Shown: piece by piece, positions 1-12,500 of the stretch | How positions within the stretch are numbered: the stretch's first letter is position 1 | Layout of the letters: every line of letters begins with the position of its first letter | Source of the DNA: Quercus robur | Lineage: Eukaryota > Streptophyta > Magnoliopsida > Fagales > Fagaceae | Reading direction: 5' to 3' | Assembly: GCF_932294415.1 (NCBI RefSeq) | Contig: NC_065536.1 | Location: forward strand, 33,345,354 to 33,409,353 | DNA length: 64,000 nt | The notes under the pieces: generated by a model | Told to the model about the DNA's origin: nothing | The model's input: the letters and a program-made list of their open reading frames with translations, nothing else | Databases searched by the model: none | Made by a program: the position numbers and the translations under genes

Positions 1-445
1 AACCGATAATAATTTATAGCCTAAAATTTATTGTGAAAATATTACCCTATCGAGTATTAATTTTTTATTATTATTATTTTTAGGAATTATTTTTAGTATT
101 TCTTTTTTAAGGATATATTAATAGTAATTAATTTGTCTCAAACTAAAACACTAGTCTCTCGTCTCAAGCAAGCACAAACAGGCTCATCTTCCACCTACAA
201 CACTCTCCAAAAATAACCCCCAACTTTCACAAAAATAAGCACACAACACAACAGCGTTAACACTTCACAGACACACCCAGTTTTCAATCCCCAAAGGTCA
301 AATCCGTAATTACACAAACAAAATAAACAAATTTAAACAAATTTCACAGCTAAAAAAAAATTGTGATTCGCGAAGAGAAACCAAAAGGATGTCTCCTATT
401 TCCTAACCCACCTCGGTGTTTCTCTCTTTGTCTGATCTGAAGAGC
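1..445. other. AT-rich upstream region of the UBX gene
   Basis: No coding potential is visible. The stretch is AT-rich with homopolymer runs and presumably holds the distal promoter of the UBX-domain gene that starts at 563. No repeat with defined ends was recognised. Confidence 0.5.
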
Positions 446-453
446 TATAAATA
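446..453 (+). promoter_or_regulatory. candidate TATA box of the UBX gene
   Basis: The sequence TATAAATA lies 110 bp upstream of the ATG at 563. A TATA box here would put transcription start near 475-485, followed by an AG- and A-rich 5' leader. A five-codon upstream ORF (ATG at 473, stop at 488-490) lies on that boundary and may or may not be transcribed. Confidence 0.4.
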
Positions 454-562
454 AATAGTAGAAAAAAAAAAAATGGCATTCTGTGTGTGAAAAAAAAAAC
501 CCTTTGAGAGAGAGAGCTCAGCGTTTGAGTTAACCAAAAAAAAAAGACCCAAAAGAGAAGCA

Positions 563-3500
563 ATGGAAGGGGTGCTCTCTTCAACTGATAAGCAGAGTAT
601 GGTCTCGTCTTTTCTAGAGATCGCAGTTGGCCAGACTGCCGATACAGCCAAACAGTTCTTGCAGGTCATGATTTTTATTTTGTTTTTTATTTTTTTTATA
701 TCTGATTTCTTTGATAATAAAGTTTGCATCTTTGGCACTAAAAGACTGAATCTGCTTCTGGGTTTTCATCATTATATATATTTTTTTGGGGTTTTGATTT
801 TGGTTTGCGTTTTAAATTTTTGGGGCTGTTTAATAAAGAGATTGTAATGTGGGTTTGTTAGATTGCTTTGTGTATTAAAGTTTAGCTATGTTATGTGGGC
901 ACTTAATAATACTGATGGTTTGATTGTCTGACATGCTGACTAGAATGAAAGGCTCTAACTTTGTGTTATGTTTTGGTGTAATTAGAATTTATATGGATTT
1001 CAATGATTTTAGATGTTGCACTCTCAAAATGGGTTGTCTACATATTGAAATATATACACCAGTATATAGGCATTCTTTTAGTTGATTTTTTTTTTTTTTT
1101 TTGGGGTTAACTATTTTGATTTTGAAATTGATTTGTAAAATAAAGAAGGGCACGATAAATTGAGAGGTAGTTAAAAGGTAACTGGGAGTATAAAACTTTT
1201 GATGGAATAGAGTGGCCCAACTTTGAACAATTTGTTGAGGATCTATAGCCGGGCCACAAATTCAGGACTACGGCTTAGTAGGTGTTTTTGTTGTTGTATG
1301 ATAAGTTAAGAGGTGGCAGAGAATATCACCTCTGTCACCTTAGATAGGATGCCGAAAAATCTAAGGGCAGCTGCAACTAATGAGTTTATAAAAAGAAGTT
1401 TTTGATTTTTAAGTTATAAAAACACAGTGAGTTTTGAAACCACAACCTCATCCTTATTCTCTAACATGTATAAATTTTTTATTTAATTCATAAAAGGTTT
1501 GTAGAGCCAATCTCATATAGGGCTTTGGTTAAGCTGAGTTCAGTAAACAAATGCCAGTATTTGGGAATCTTCTTAGTTGGCTTTATTAATTTTATGTTTT
1601 CTTGAAATCTTTTGATTGATAGAAATTATTTGAAAATTTTACTGTGTTCGGTATCTAGTTTCTTGAACTATATGAACGGTTTTGTTTGCTACCACTGTCT
1701 GTGAATGGTGGTTTTTGAACTATATGAATGTTTTTGTTTCATTGTATGAAACTGAATGGTGGAGCCTTGTGGGAACAGGCCACAAGTTGGAAGCTTGAGG
1801 AAGCTATTCAGCTGTTCTTTGTGGGTAATGAAGGAGGGCCAGTGGTAGCGCCATCACAATCTCCAGCAGCAGAGAATGTGAACACTTTGGCAGATCAGAA
1901 TACAGGGTAAGTTAAAAATTTTATTTTATATAATATTTTGATTGTCAGTTGATTAAATTTATTTGATTGGTTTATTTTATGACATTAACTTTTGTTTATC
2001 AATTCAGTAATTTGGAGAGGGACATAGGAAATGAAAATGTTGGAGAAAATGATGGAGATGAAGTACGCCCTCCTTTACCTGTTATAAGGGAAGCTCTTTA
2101 TGATGATGCAATGTTGTATGGGTATGTTTTCTTTCTCCAGTCTTCCTTGATCATTTGAACTGAAATCTTTCCATACAATTTCAATTGTGGCAATGAATAT
2201 TTTTGTTTTTGAATGTGTCCTGTCACCTGTGCGGTTATCTTTTCATGTTATAATCAGAACTTTCCTTGGTTAAATTTTGTGTGTACCTCAATTGCGAACC
2301 AAGTTTATTCTTTTCTATTTAACAAAGCTGAAAAATAGTTTCCATTTGTCCCATGATTTGCAAAATCTCCTGATATTAAATTGACTTTGCATTTGATTAG
2401 CAAGGCATCAATAAGTTATTTATTGAGTGAATTGAATGCAGAAGAAACTGGACTTGCATATAATAATTTCATCAATATACCATTTTCCTTGTTATTTTTA
2501 GTCCCTCTATACTCTGTTTGCTTTGGCGTTAGATGTTTTTTATTGAAAAACATTTTTATGGAAAATTTATTGTTTTACTGTGTTTGGTTGCATGCTTGGA
2601 AATGTTAAAAAAAAAAAAAAAATTCTGGTGCTTGGCTTGTACGAAAAATCACTAATGGAATTTATAAAATTGCTACAATATAATTAACCAGCAATGTTAA
2701 TAGAAAACACTAAATGTACTAAAAAAACTTAAATAGATGAAATCTTTCTAGCAAATTAATTTTCCTTTTGTAAACATCGTCATTAAAATAAATAAATAAA
2801 TAAAAGATTCATGTAAATTGATTTCTTAATAAGCAGAACATACTATAGAGGGATTTTGATCTCTTACTCAAATTATATTTGATCAATTCCTCTGCACAAA
2901 AATTAAACAATTTTTTTGTTCAACAAAAAAAGATAAGCATATAAGTAATTTTCTAACTTGACAATCACACAAAAACAACGAAATCTATATGGGTCCCTAA
3001 TCAAAAGCAGACTGGCCTCTAGATTGTTGGGGGTGAGACTTGTTGGAAGCTTCTTCTGTGCTGGGGTTTAGTGAATCTGATGAATGGTGGGCTGGGCAAG
3101 ATTGACAAAGATAGAGATTGAAACTGTGGGAGACAGAGAAAACTTACCTGACAGGCGGTGTAGGGTCGAAATACTTGGTGGTGAGGAGGAGCCAGACTTT
3201 CGAAGGGGGGAGGGGGGTGTGCGTGCAGGTGTAAAACAATTTATGCCCCACAGCGCATGATCCTAGTCAACTGAAATTGAGCTGCCCCAAATGCTTGAAA
3301 ATATGGAAAAAAATTTATGCCGAAACAAACAGTTCTATATTGTTGGCATGCTGCATCTGAAGTATACTGATGAGGTTCTGGAAATGGATGAATAGCGTGA
3401 ATGTGACTGGTTATTTTTCTTCATTTTTGTCATGTTAATCAGGATTCATTTAGTCATTTTTTGTCTGTAACCATTATAAATTTAATTTCTAACCTTTTTT

Positions 3501-6500
3501 AAGATTCAGAGAACCTCGTTTATTTAATTTTATAACATCAAAAGGTACTATTTTTATGTATCACGACAGTTTCAATGAATTTTTTATGCCATTGATGTTC
3601 AGGATGATATTTTATTTTCTTAATCCTGCTTGTACTTGTTATATTTGTCTGGTAACAACATCAATGGCATTTGTTGTTACCATTTGCTGCCATTTGTTGT
3701 TACCAGACAAATATAACAAGCACAAGCAGGATTAAGAAAATAAAATATCATCCTGAACATCAATGGCATAAAAAATTCATTGAAACTGTCGTGATACATA
3801 AAAATAGTACCTTTTGATGTTATAAAATTAAATAAACGAGGTTCTCTGAATCTTAAAAAAGGTTAGAAATTAAATTTAGCACAATGATATTGCCTTATGC
3901 CAGCTTTTAGTATGTGGGTGTTCCAGCTGCTATATGTCTCTGTTTTTTGCTTCTGTACTATGTTTTCTTAATCCTATCGTTTAGTTGCAACTTGACATGC
4001 AATGTCGTTTTCTTGTTTTACTTATTGCATCTTGGACTCTGGTGTTCATTAAGATAAAATTTTCTTTGTTATTTCCATCTAGAGCATCAAGGATAGGATA
4101 TCCGTCGCGTGAACCAAGTTCATTAATTGCATTCCGTAATTTTGATGAGGAAATGAAACGCCCTGGGGTTTGGGAATCAGACCAAGGTGCTTCGTCTACA
4201 ACAGAGAGCCACCGAGATAATCTTGCTTCTTTATATCGTCCTCCCTATCATCTGATGTTGCATGGGTCCTTTGAAAAGGTATGTCTGCATGCTTTTGCAC
4301 TATAAAAATTAATCTTATAAGAGATAAGAGATGGGTGACCATTACTAGTTGTATTGGAATTTTAGTAGTAGCTTTTTTTGGGTAAAAATATTGGCTTCAT
4401 TATGATCTTTTTGGAGGCATTCAAGCCTTAGAGTATGGCCCTTGAGTTTTCTCATGGCTATGTATTACAATTTATGTTCAAAATTGGTTTTAAAAAAAAT
4501 AAAATTGAATCATATGTACATTTCTAGTTATTCTAAGTTAGATGATATGTTTACACAATTCCTTGAGTATATTACCATCGCTAGCCTTGTGAGATCAAAG
4601 AACCATTACTAAGGACAGTAGTGAATTGTTGTTTGGATTTTAAATCATTTTTAGCATATTTTATTAGCATGAGTAGGATGTGTATGTTTTCTGTGTAATA
4701 AGCCTTTTTGCATCAGTGATAAAACATGTTAATTTCTTCTTGTTTATCATTTTCTTTTTCCCCCTCTATTTAATTAGTGCATCACTGAAACTTATGGTTT
4801 AGTTTGATGTGAGCCATGAGATTTTTGTTTTTGTCTTTATTTAATCAAATATCATTTAGCTGTTGTTTTGGGCATTTTGTGCTTGCCTACTTTCACTGCT
4901 AACTCGTGTGGCTGTAGTTCCAAAAAAATTGAAAAAAAAGGCAGCTAGAAAGTCTCATGGAGTAATTGCTGCTTTTAGTATAGTATTCAAATTATCAATG
5001 CATGGTTTTAAATCCCTCAGATCTAGTGGTTTGGCATACAAAACTGCAACTTGAGAAAATTCTGTTTTATTTTGAGTTGTTTGGTTTGGTTTCTCTTTTT
5101 TCTAAGGACTACATTCAGAGAGGTCACCAATCCACAGTTGCAATTATATATTTCAATCCCATGTAACTTTTTTATTGGTACGTTTATTCAAGCACTCATT
5201 TGGTTTTGATCCAATGACCTTACCCTTTACTGTTTAGTATGAGGGAGGACATGCAATTTGAGCTAGAGCTCATTGGTTTTTCAGTCCATATCAGTACAAG
5301 TGTCTAAGACTTCATCCCTAAACCATAATCTGCCTTTTCTTTTTAGATGTCCCAGTATTGTCATTCCAAACCTGGAGTGACTTTTGTACCTTCCATAAAT
5401 AGCCTTGTCATCACACTTATTAGACAAAATATGAGGTATATTTTCACTTATTAATGTAATTTATAAATAAATCACTTATTAATGTTAAATAAGGATAAAT
5501 TTGGAATTTTATAATGACAAGGTGGGGAACTTTTAATCCTATTACATGAAATTGTGCATTGTCAAGTTAGGATATTATATAATGACATAGGGAATACTTT
5601 TTGTATGTGTCGGTTCACATGGTCTTTTGGTGCACATATTTAATGATGGAATGGAAAAGCAAAGTATGTAATCATTGTTGGATGATGATGAGATGATGGT
5701 TACATATAAATGATGGGAGTGGAGGCTCTTTGTGGAAAAAGTGATTTTTGAGTAATATTTTTAAATGTAAAGAGAATCCTATGAAGAGAACTTAGGTCTA
5801 GTGTTGAAGAACAATTTATGAAGAAATTCCAAGAACAAACAAGATTAAAACAAAGAAAAAGAAATAGGATTGAAGTTTGAACAATCAAATATCAATGTCT
5901 AGGTTAAAAGAGCTCAAGGAATATTCAAATTAGAAATAAAGTGTAAATTTATCAAAAAAATAATAGGCTTTAGTAACCTCAGGATCCTTACCTTAAAATT
6001 TGTCCTCTAGTTTGACTTCAATTTTCCATGATCAAGTAGAGTCTTGAATAACATTTTCCATCATTTCTTTCTTTGTTTCTTAAGTACATCAAGAACTCCC
6101 AATAAGAACTTGTGCAACAAGCTTAAGAACAGTTCTTTATTTATTATTTATTTTGATAAGTAATAGAAATTTCATTGATAAAGAAAAGTTAACTCTATGT
6201 CCACGATGATGAACGCATAGTACTTAAAGCAATTACAAACAAATCAAATTGAAATTTGAGCAGATTGTTGGAAGTCAGAAATGGAAGAACGGTGCATAAA
6301 ACCCCAAACCTGAGACCAATCAAACAAAGTTTGCATTAGCAAGGACTTCAAATGATCTAAACGTCTCACAACATCCTCAAAAGTGCGGCTGTTACGTTCC
6401 CGCCAAACCAACCACATCAAATACGCTAGTACCAAAATCCAAACTTTGAGTAGTGCTTTCCCAACCAGTTCCTCCACCCTAACATAAGAGATATTACATT

Positions 6501-9500
6501 TTGGCATCACCCCCTGAATCCCAAACATTAGGAAAACTTCACTCCACAACGCATGATCATACTTACAATGGAGCAAAAGATGATCCACAGTTTCCCCATA
6601 ACATTGACACATACAGCACCAATTAACTAGGGGGAGTCCCCTCTTAACAAGGTTATCAATTGTAAGAATCTGACCCCAAGCGGTTGCCCATAAAAAGAAT
6701 GACACCCTCTTAAGGGCCTTTACACGCCAAATGCACTTCCATGGGAAAGAGAGTGAGGGAGCCACAAATAGAATTATAATAGGAATGTACATCAAAAGTA
6801 CGACCCTAGTCAAACTCCAAATCAGTATCATCTCTCCCCCATAGGCAACTTGGAATAAAGAAGCTCAAAGAAAGAATACACATCCTCCAAATCCCAATCG
6901 TGAAAAGCTCTATAGAATTGTAAATTCCAAATCCTACTCCCCCCCATCTGGAGAAGAAATCAGCACATCACAAATTAAAGCTTTCTTAGAAACAGAGCAT
7001 GCAAACAGATCAGGGTAAAGATCCTTTAGAGGAAGGTGTCCACTCCAATGATTGTACCAAAAATACAATTGCCCTCTCCCACCTCATAACCATGTGTGAA
7101 GAGGCTCTCCCCACCCGCACTAATACTCCTCTGCAACCCACAACCATGAGTCCCTCTATTGGCTTAAGTTTTTGATCTTCTTGTATTTTTTCTTGATCAG
7201 AATGTTCACCATTGTGAACATGATGTTCAGCATATTTGAATAAAAGTTTTATTACTTATCCAAAAAGGAAGAAGAATAAATTCTTCTGAATCCTTTCTAA
7301 TCTATCAGCCATAGATTTAGGAATAGTGAACAAGGATAGATAATAGGTCAGAAGGCTCAATAAAGTACCTTTTAACAAAGTAAGTCTACCACCCCTCGAC
7401 AAATATAAATGTTTCCAACTAGAAAGTTTCCTCTCCATTTTCTCTATAATAGGATCCCATATCAAAGTAGCCTTAAGCGGAACCCCCAAAGTCATACCCA
7501 AGAAGGTCATAGGCAGACTACCAATTTTGCAACATAAAATATTTGCTAGAGCATTTTTTTTTTTTTTTGGTAACTCCTTTGAAAGCATTAACAATCACAT
7601 AACTTCATTCTAAAAGTTGGCTCAACATCATCCTTGCATCTCTTGAATCTTATCAAGTTAATTCTTGCTTCATAAATTTTTCCCAAACACAATCAAATCT
7701 TGTATCTTTATCTTCTTAAAAATTAAGATTCTCATGATTCAACATTATGCTGTTAAAAAAATTATTAAAAATCGCATCTTTCTTTGTGAAACTTAAAATT
7801 TTTCTGTTTGAAATTTCAACACACTTTTTTTTGGATAAGTAATAAGACTTTTATTGAAAAAAATTGAACATCATGTTCACGATGGTGAACACTTTGAACA
7901 ATGAAACAAATACAAGAAGATCAAGTGCTAAAGGAAATAGAAACTAAAAAATCAGCTACAGCAGTACAGTTCAACACACACTACTGGGTTATTCAAATAA
8001 TCATGTGTATACAAACCTTCTATGTCCAAAAGAATACTCCAAAGATCATATGGGCTTCTACTTGTTTCTGTTGTCGAAGAATTTGTACAACTCACAACAA
8101 ATCTTCAATTATACGCCTCCTCTCAGTGATCTATATCTGCTGGTCTTGATTTACTCTACTCCATGACGACTACCATGACCAACCATATCTAAAATTTGCA
8201 ACCTTTGACTCAAATCTAAATTTTGTAGCTTAGATCTAAGATCTTTTGCTTTGATACCATTTCATGCAGCAAGGAAAACTTAGATATGGCTTAGAAGAAG
8301 GGTTTAAGAAACAATTCCTGTGACTAACCAGATTAAAGCAAGGAAAAAGATAATAGGAATATAGGATTGAAGTTGGAATAAAAAAATATCAATCTCTAGG
8401 CTCAAAGAGCTTAGAGAAATATTCAAATCTGGAATTTTATAAAGTAGATAAGAAAAGGCTGCCTACAACCCAAAAGAGGTTATTTATAACAATTAATTCC
8501 TAACCATAAAACTCCATTAAAAGTCATGTTAGTCGTATGTCCTTCTAAAATTCTAAAGACACAATAGTAAATAAAGCATAACTTAAAGATATAAAGAAAA
8601 TGGACCCTTTTTGTTTTTCACCATTTGGGCTTAAACATCACTATCTTCTTCCTTTTCGTACCTTTTAGGGGCACTAGTAATCTTTAATATGATCTTTGGC
8701 TTATTGTTGGATCATTTGGAGAGTTCTATTTTTGACTTTTTGTTCTTCCTCTTCCTCAATTCTAATAGAAACTATAGTAATGTCTTATGGATTATTGTGA
8801 TTAAATTAGTTGGAAAATGCTTACTTATCAAAAAAAAAATAGTTGGAAAATGCTGTTATTCTTTCACTCCATAAATAGGACGCCTTTTATTGTTTTGGTT
8901 TTGTTTTATATGTTTATTATGAACTTATCTTAATTTATGATTAGAAAGGTGGGTGAAAATTTGGCTCTAAGCCTTCTAGACATGACGGTTCATTATGCTT
9001 TTGTCACAGCATTTTGCCATGATTACCATAATCAACGTTTTCTACAAATAATATCTTATTTAGCCTAGTTTTTAGGCCTTTTTTATTTCTTTTGAGTTTG
9101 AAGCAAATTGCTTTTAACCTTTTTATAATCTTTTTCGTTTCTCTTTATTTTTTTAGTGCCGCTCGGGATGTGAAATAGTACATTACTATTTTTTGAGCTT
9201 GATTTTAGAATTAACAGTATTTTAGTTAATTGAAATACCAATAAATTTGTGGTTATATAGACTGATCTTTGACTAGTTTTTTTAAAAGTACTTATCTGCA
9301 AATGCAGGCAAAAGATGCTGCTTCTGTCCAGGACAAATGGCTTCTGGTGAACTTGCAATCAACCAAGGAGTTCACCTCTCATATGGTAGTTTCTAAATGC
9401 TTTATTTTTTATTTTATTGTTGAATCTGAGTTTCTAAATAGTTAGTTTGTATATCTCTATTGTTATTTGTCTTATGAACTATTAAAAAAAAGAAAAAAAG

Positions 9501-12500
9501 TATTGTTCTTATGTGTTGACACATACTCACTCGGTGTTATTATATTTCTTTGTGAAGCTTAATCGGGATACATGGGCAAATGAAGCTGTTTCTCAAACTA
9601 TTAGTACCAATTTTATCTTCTGGCAGGTCTGTGATTTCGAAGACTTGAGTGTTCTTATACGTGACTCTTCCTATTTTTGATAAATTGTTGTAGGATGTTC
9701 TACTTGACATGGTTTCAAATGTGAAATTTTTTGGGTACTTTTTTCCAAGAAGCCTTGTGACTTGCCAATTTAAAAGAAGAAAAAAAAACCTTGTTTTGAA
9801 GAAGTCCTATCCAGGTCTGCTGGGAATTGCCTTTTTTAGGTTTTAAGGCCAGTACTTAGATTCATTGAACTTATTTATTTATTTATTTTTTTAATTTAGT
9901 GTATGAAATAATTGGTTACTGTTCGTATGAGCTGCAATGCCATAAAAAGCTTCAAATGAGCAATAGATTAAGAAAAGGCTTAGGGTCCTTAGGCTTTGGT
10001 GTTGGACAGGTACTTCTTAGGTCCAAATCTTGTCCGTTAAAAAGATAAAGAATTTTTTTGGAACTTTGAGAGTTTGGTAATAATTAGTGAGTGAAATCCT
10101 TTTTGTTGCCAGTTGGGGGGTTAGAGCTGAAGGGCATTATTGGGAAGGTATTATTAGACTATTAGAGGCGAATATCAAGAGTTCATTTGTAGGGGGAAGA
10201 AAAACCTCAAAACAGCTAACAATGTACTATTGTTCCAACTTTTTGTTTATAGAACCTTTATAAATTAGTTTAGCTAACTTGTTCAACATTCCGGTTAGAG
10301 GATCTTGTTAGGTGTTCTTCAATCTAGATGGCTTTAGAGATCTTTTAGGAAGATGAATTCAATACCTGCAATTTAAAGAACAAAAGGAAATGATGGGCAG
10401 GTGGCTTAACTTTGGTCTATTTCAAGTTATTAATTAGGGCAAATTACAGTAAACCCACTTATGGTTAGGCCTGTTTTCACTTGCCTACCCGTGGTTCAAA
10501 ACTTAATACTTTGCCCACCTGAGATTACCTCCGTTAAAGTTTTGTAACCCACCTCTATTAAAAATATGGGTAAATAAGTAATTTTACTCTCATTTTATGT
10601 CTCTCTCCTCCCAAAACAAAAAACCATAAAAAACACAAGAAAATAAGATCCAAAATGCTAAATGATCTTAAAACGGTTCATCTGCTGTTCCTTGTAGCTT
10701 AGGAATATAATACTAGAGTCGGAGAGAGAGAGGGAGAGAGATGAGCAGATCCACCACTGATCTCTGATTTCCACTGATCCACCATGGCTCCCGGCTCATC
10801 TGCTGTTCGACTGAACTGCCTTGGCTTTTCTGCCACTTACTTCGACTTGAAAGGGAGGTTGGGTTGTCTTTGGATTTGGGTTCAACATTATGATGAGTCA
10901 CGGCGACGGATGGGTATTCTGGGATTTTGTTGGGTAGATTTGCCATTTGGAGTTTGTTGGGTGGGCTTGTTGTTGTGTTTCGATGAGTCATGAATATGAA
11001 GGAAAGGATGGGTTGCTGAGGCTTTTCTTAGGTGCTCATGTTTTTTGAATGGTTTTTACTGGGTTTTTGTTATTTGTTGGTATGAATGGCTGGGTTTCGA
11101 ATATTTCTATTTCAGGGGGCTAGTTAGATTGAATTGGCTTTTTGGCTTGAGAGGAAAGTCGATTTAATGGTTTTTTCTGTTTGATGGGTTTCTTAGTTTG
11201 AGGAAATCTGGGTTTATTTATACTAAGTTTTGGGAGAATAACAATCACCAGAGAACAAAACACAAAGACAATCAACCAGCTAAAGACAAAAAGTTTGGGT
11301 TTGTACTTTGTAGGCTTTTGACTCTTTGCTGCAACTACTCCCCCTAGCAATTGTTCCTCACACCAGCAACTTGGATAATTACTAGTTCCCAAAAAAATAA
11401 AACGTTCCGAATTTCTCCTAAAACTATATAGGATACTTGGCTTCGTCTTCTTCCTTCTGTAGGTTTTTTCTATATTTGATAATTAGCTAACAATGTCTTT
11501 GCTGGGTCTAATGGATTGGTGCAAAAGTGCTGGAGTCGGTTCCAAATTTAATCAAAAAGTTGTCATTGAATTGTAATTGTTTGGAATTTTATCTAAAATG
11601 TTCATCTATTTTTGCAAAAAAATTAAAACCCTAGCCTTTTGATTCATGTTATGTTATGTTATGTTTTTGTCGTAAAAGTTGTTTTTTAACGAAAAAGCCA
11701 GAGGTAAGTTACGGAACCTTAACGGAGGTAATCTTAGATGGGCAAAGTGTTAAGTTTTGAACCACAGGTAGGCATAGTGAAAATGGGCCTAATCACAGGT
11801 AGGTTTACTGTAATTTACCCTATTAATTAGTATAAAAGTGGAGTCAGTTATCATCACATGGTTCAATTTCTTTGGTTTCTATGGGAATTAACTTCACCTT
11901 CTTGTTATGTTACAAAATAATAGATGCCTCTGTGGCACATGATTTCTTGTCTTATCTGTATAATAGGTTTCCAATTCACGATCCCGGCAAACGTTTTCTG
12001 TGTATATATTAACAGTTGATGTTCTCCTGTGGGTTATGTAGGAATCTGGAGAGGCAATTAAGAGGGGTGGTCATTCATAGGAATCTTTTATGTTTAATGA
12101 TTTCTTCTGATATCTTGGAAGTTTGGGTTGTTGAAATTTCTATGAACCCTTCCTTCTCTGTAACAAACAATTTTTTATCAGATTGTTGTTTAGATAATAT
12201 TAATTGACATATAGAACTGTAACAATATATTTGGTTGTCAGTTGCCTGTGCCACAACTAGTTGATTCTAAAATACTTCATGGCTCAAATATTCATGACCT
12301 CAATGATAAGTTTTAAATTGATTGGATGGTTGTGAGAATATTTTTCTGCTGATTTGGATGCTGTCTATTGTAGACTTAGAAATTTTGGATAAATATCTTT
12401 TTCTTTCCAGTAACATACACTCTCTGTACTTAATCACGCAGATCTTGTTTGTGAATATAGGTGTATGATGATACAACTGAAGGCAGAAAGGTTTGCACAT

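Larger units (their letters stand above)
5740..8480. repeat. degenerate direct repeat pair in intron 4
   Basis: Blocks near 5740-5960 and 8275-8480 share stretches such as TAGGATTGAAGTT, ATATCAATCTCTAGGCT-like text and GAGCT.A..GAATATTCAAAT in the same orientation. The LINE remnants lie between them. They could be a decayed pair of LTRs or two copies of an unrecognised repeat. No internal retrotransposon protein other than the LINE is visible. Confidence 0.35.

Noticed and set aside
3145-3230. Minus-strand CTGTCAGGTAAGT donor preceded by an open stretch in PUX7 intron 3
   Set aside because: A single splice-like motif without a recognisable protein or a second exon.
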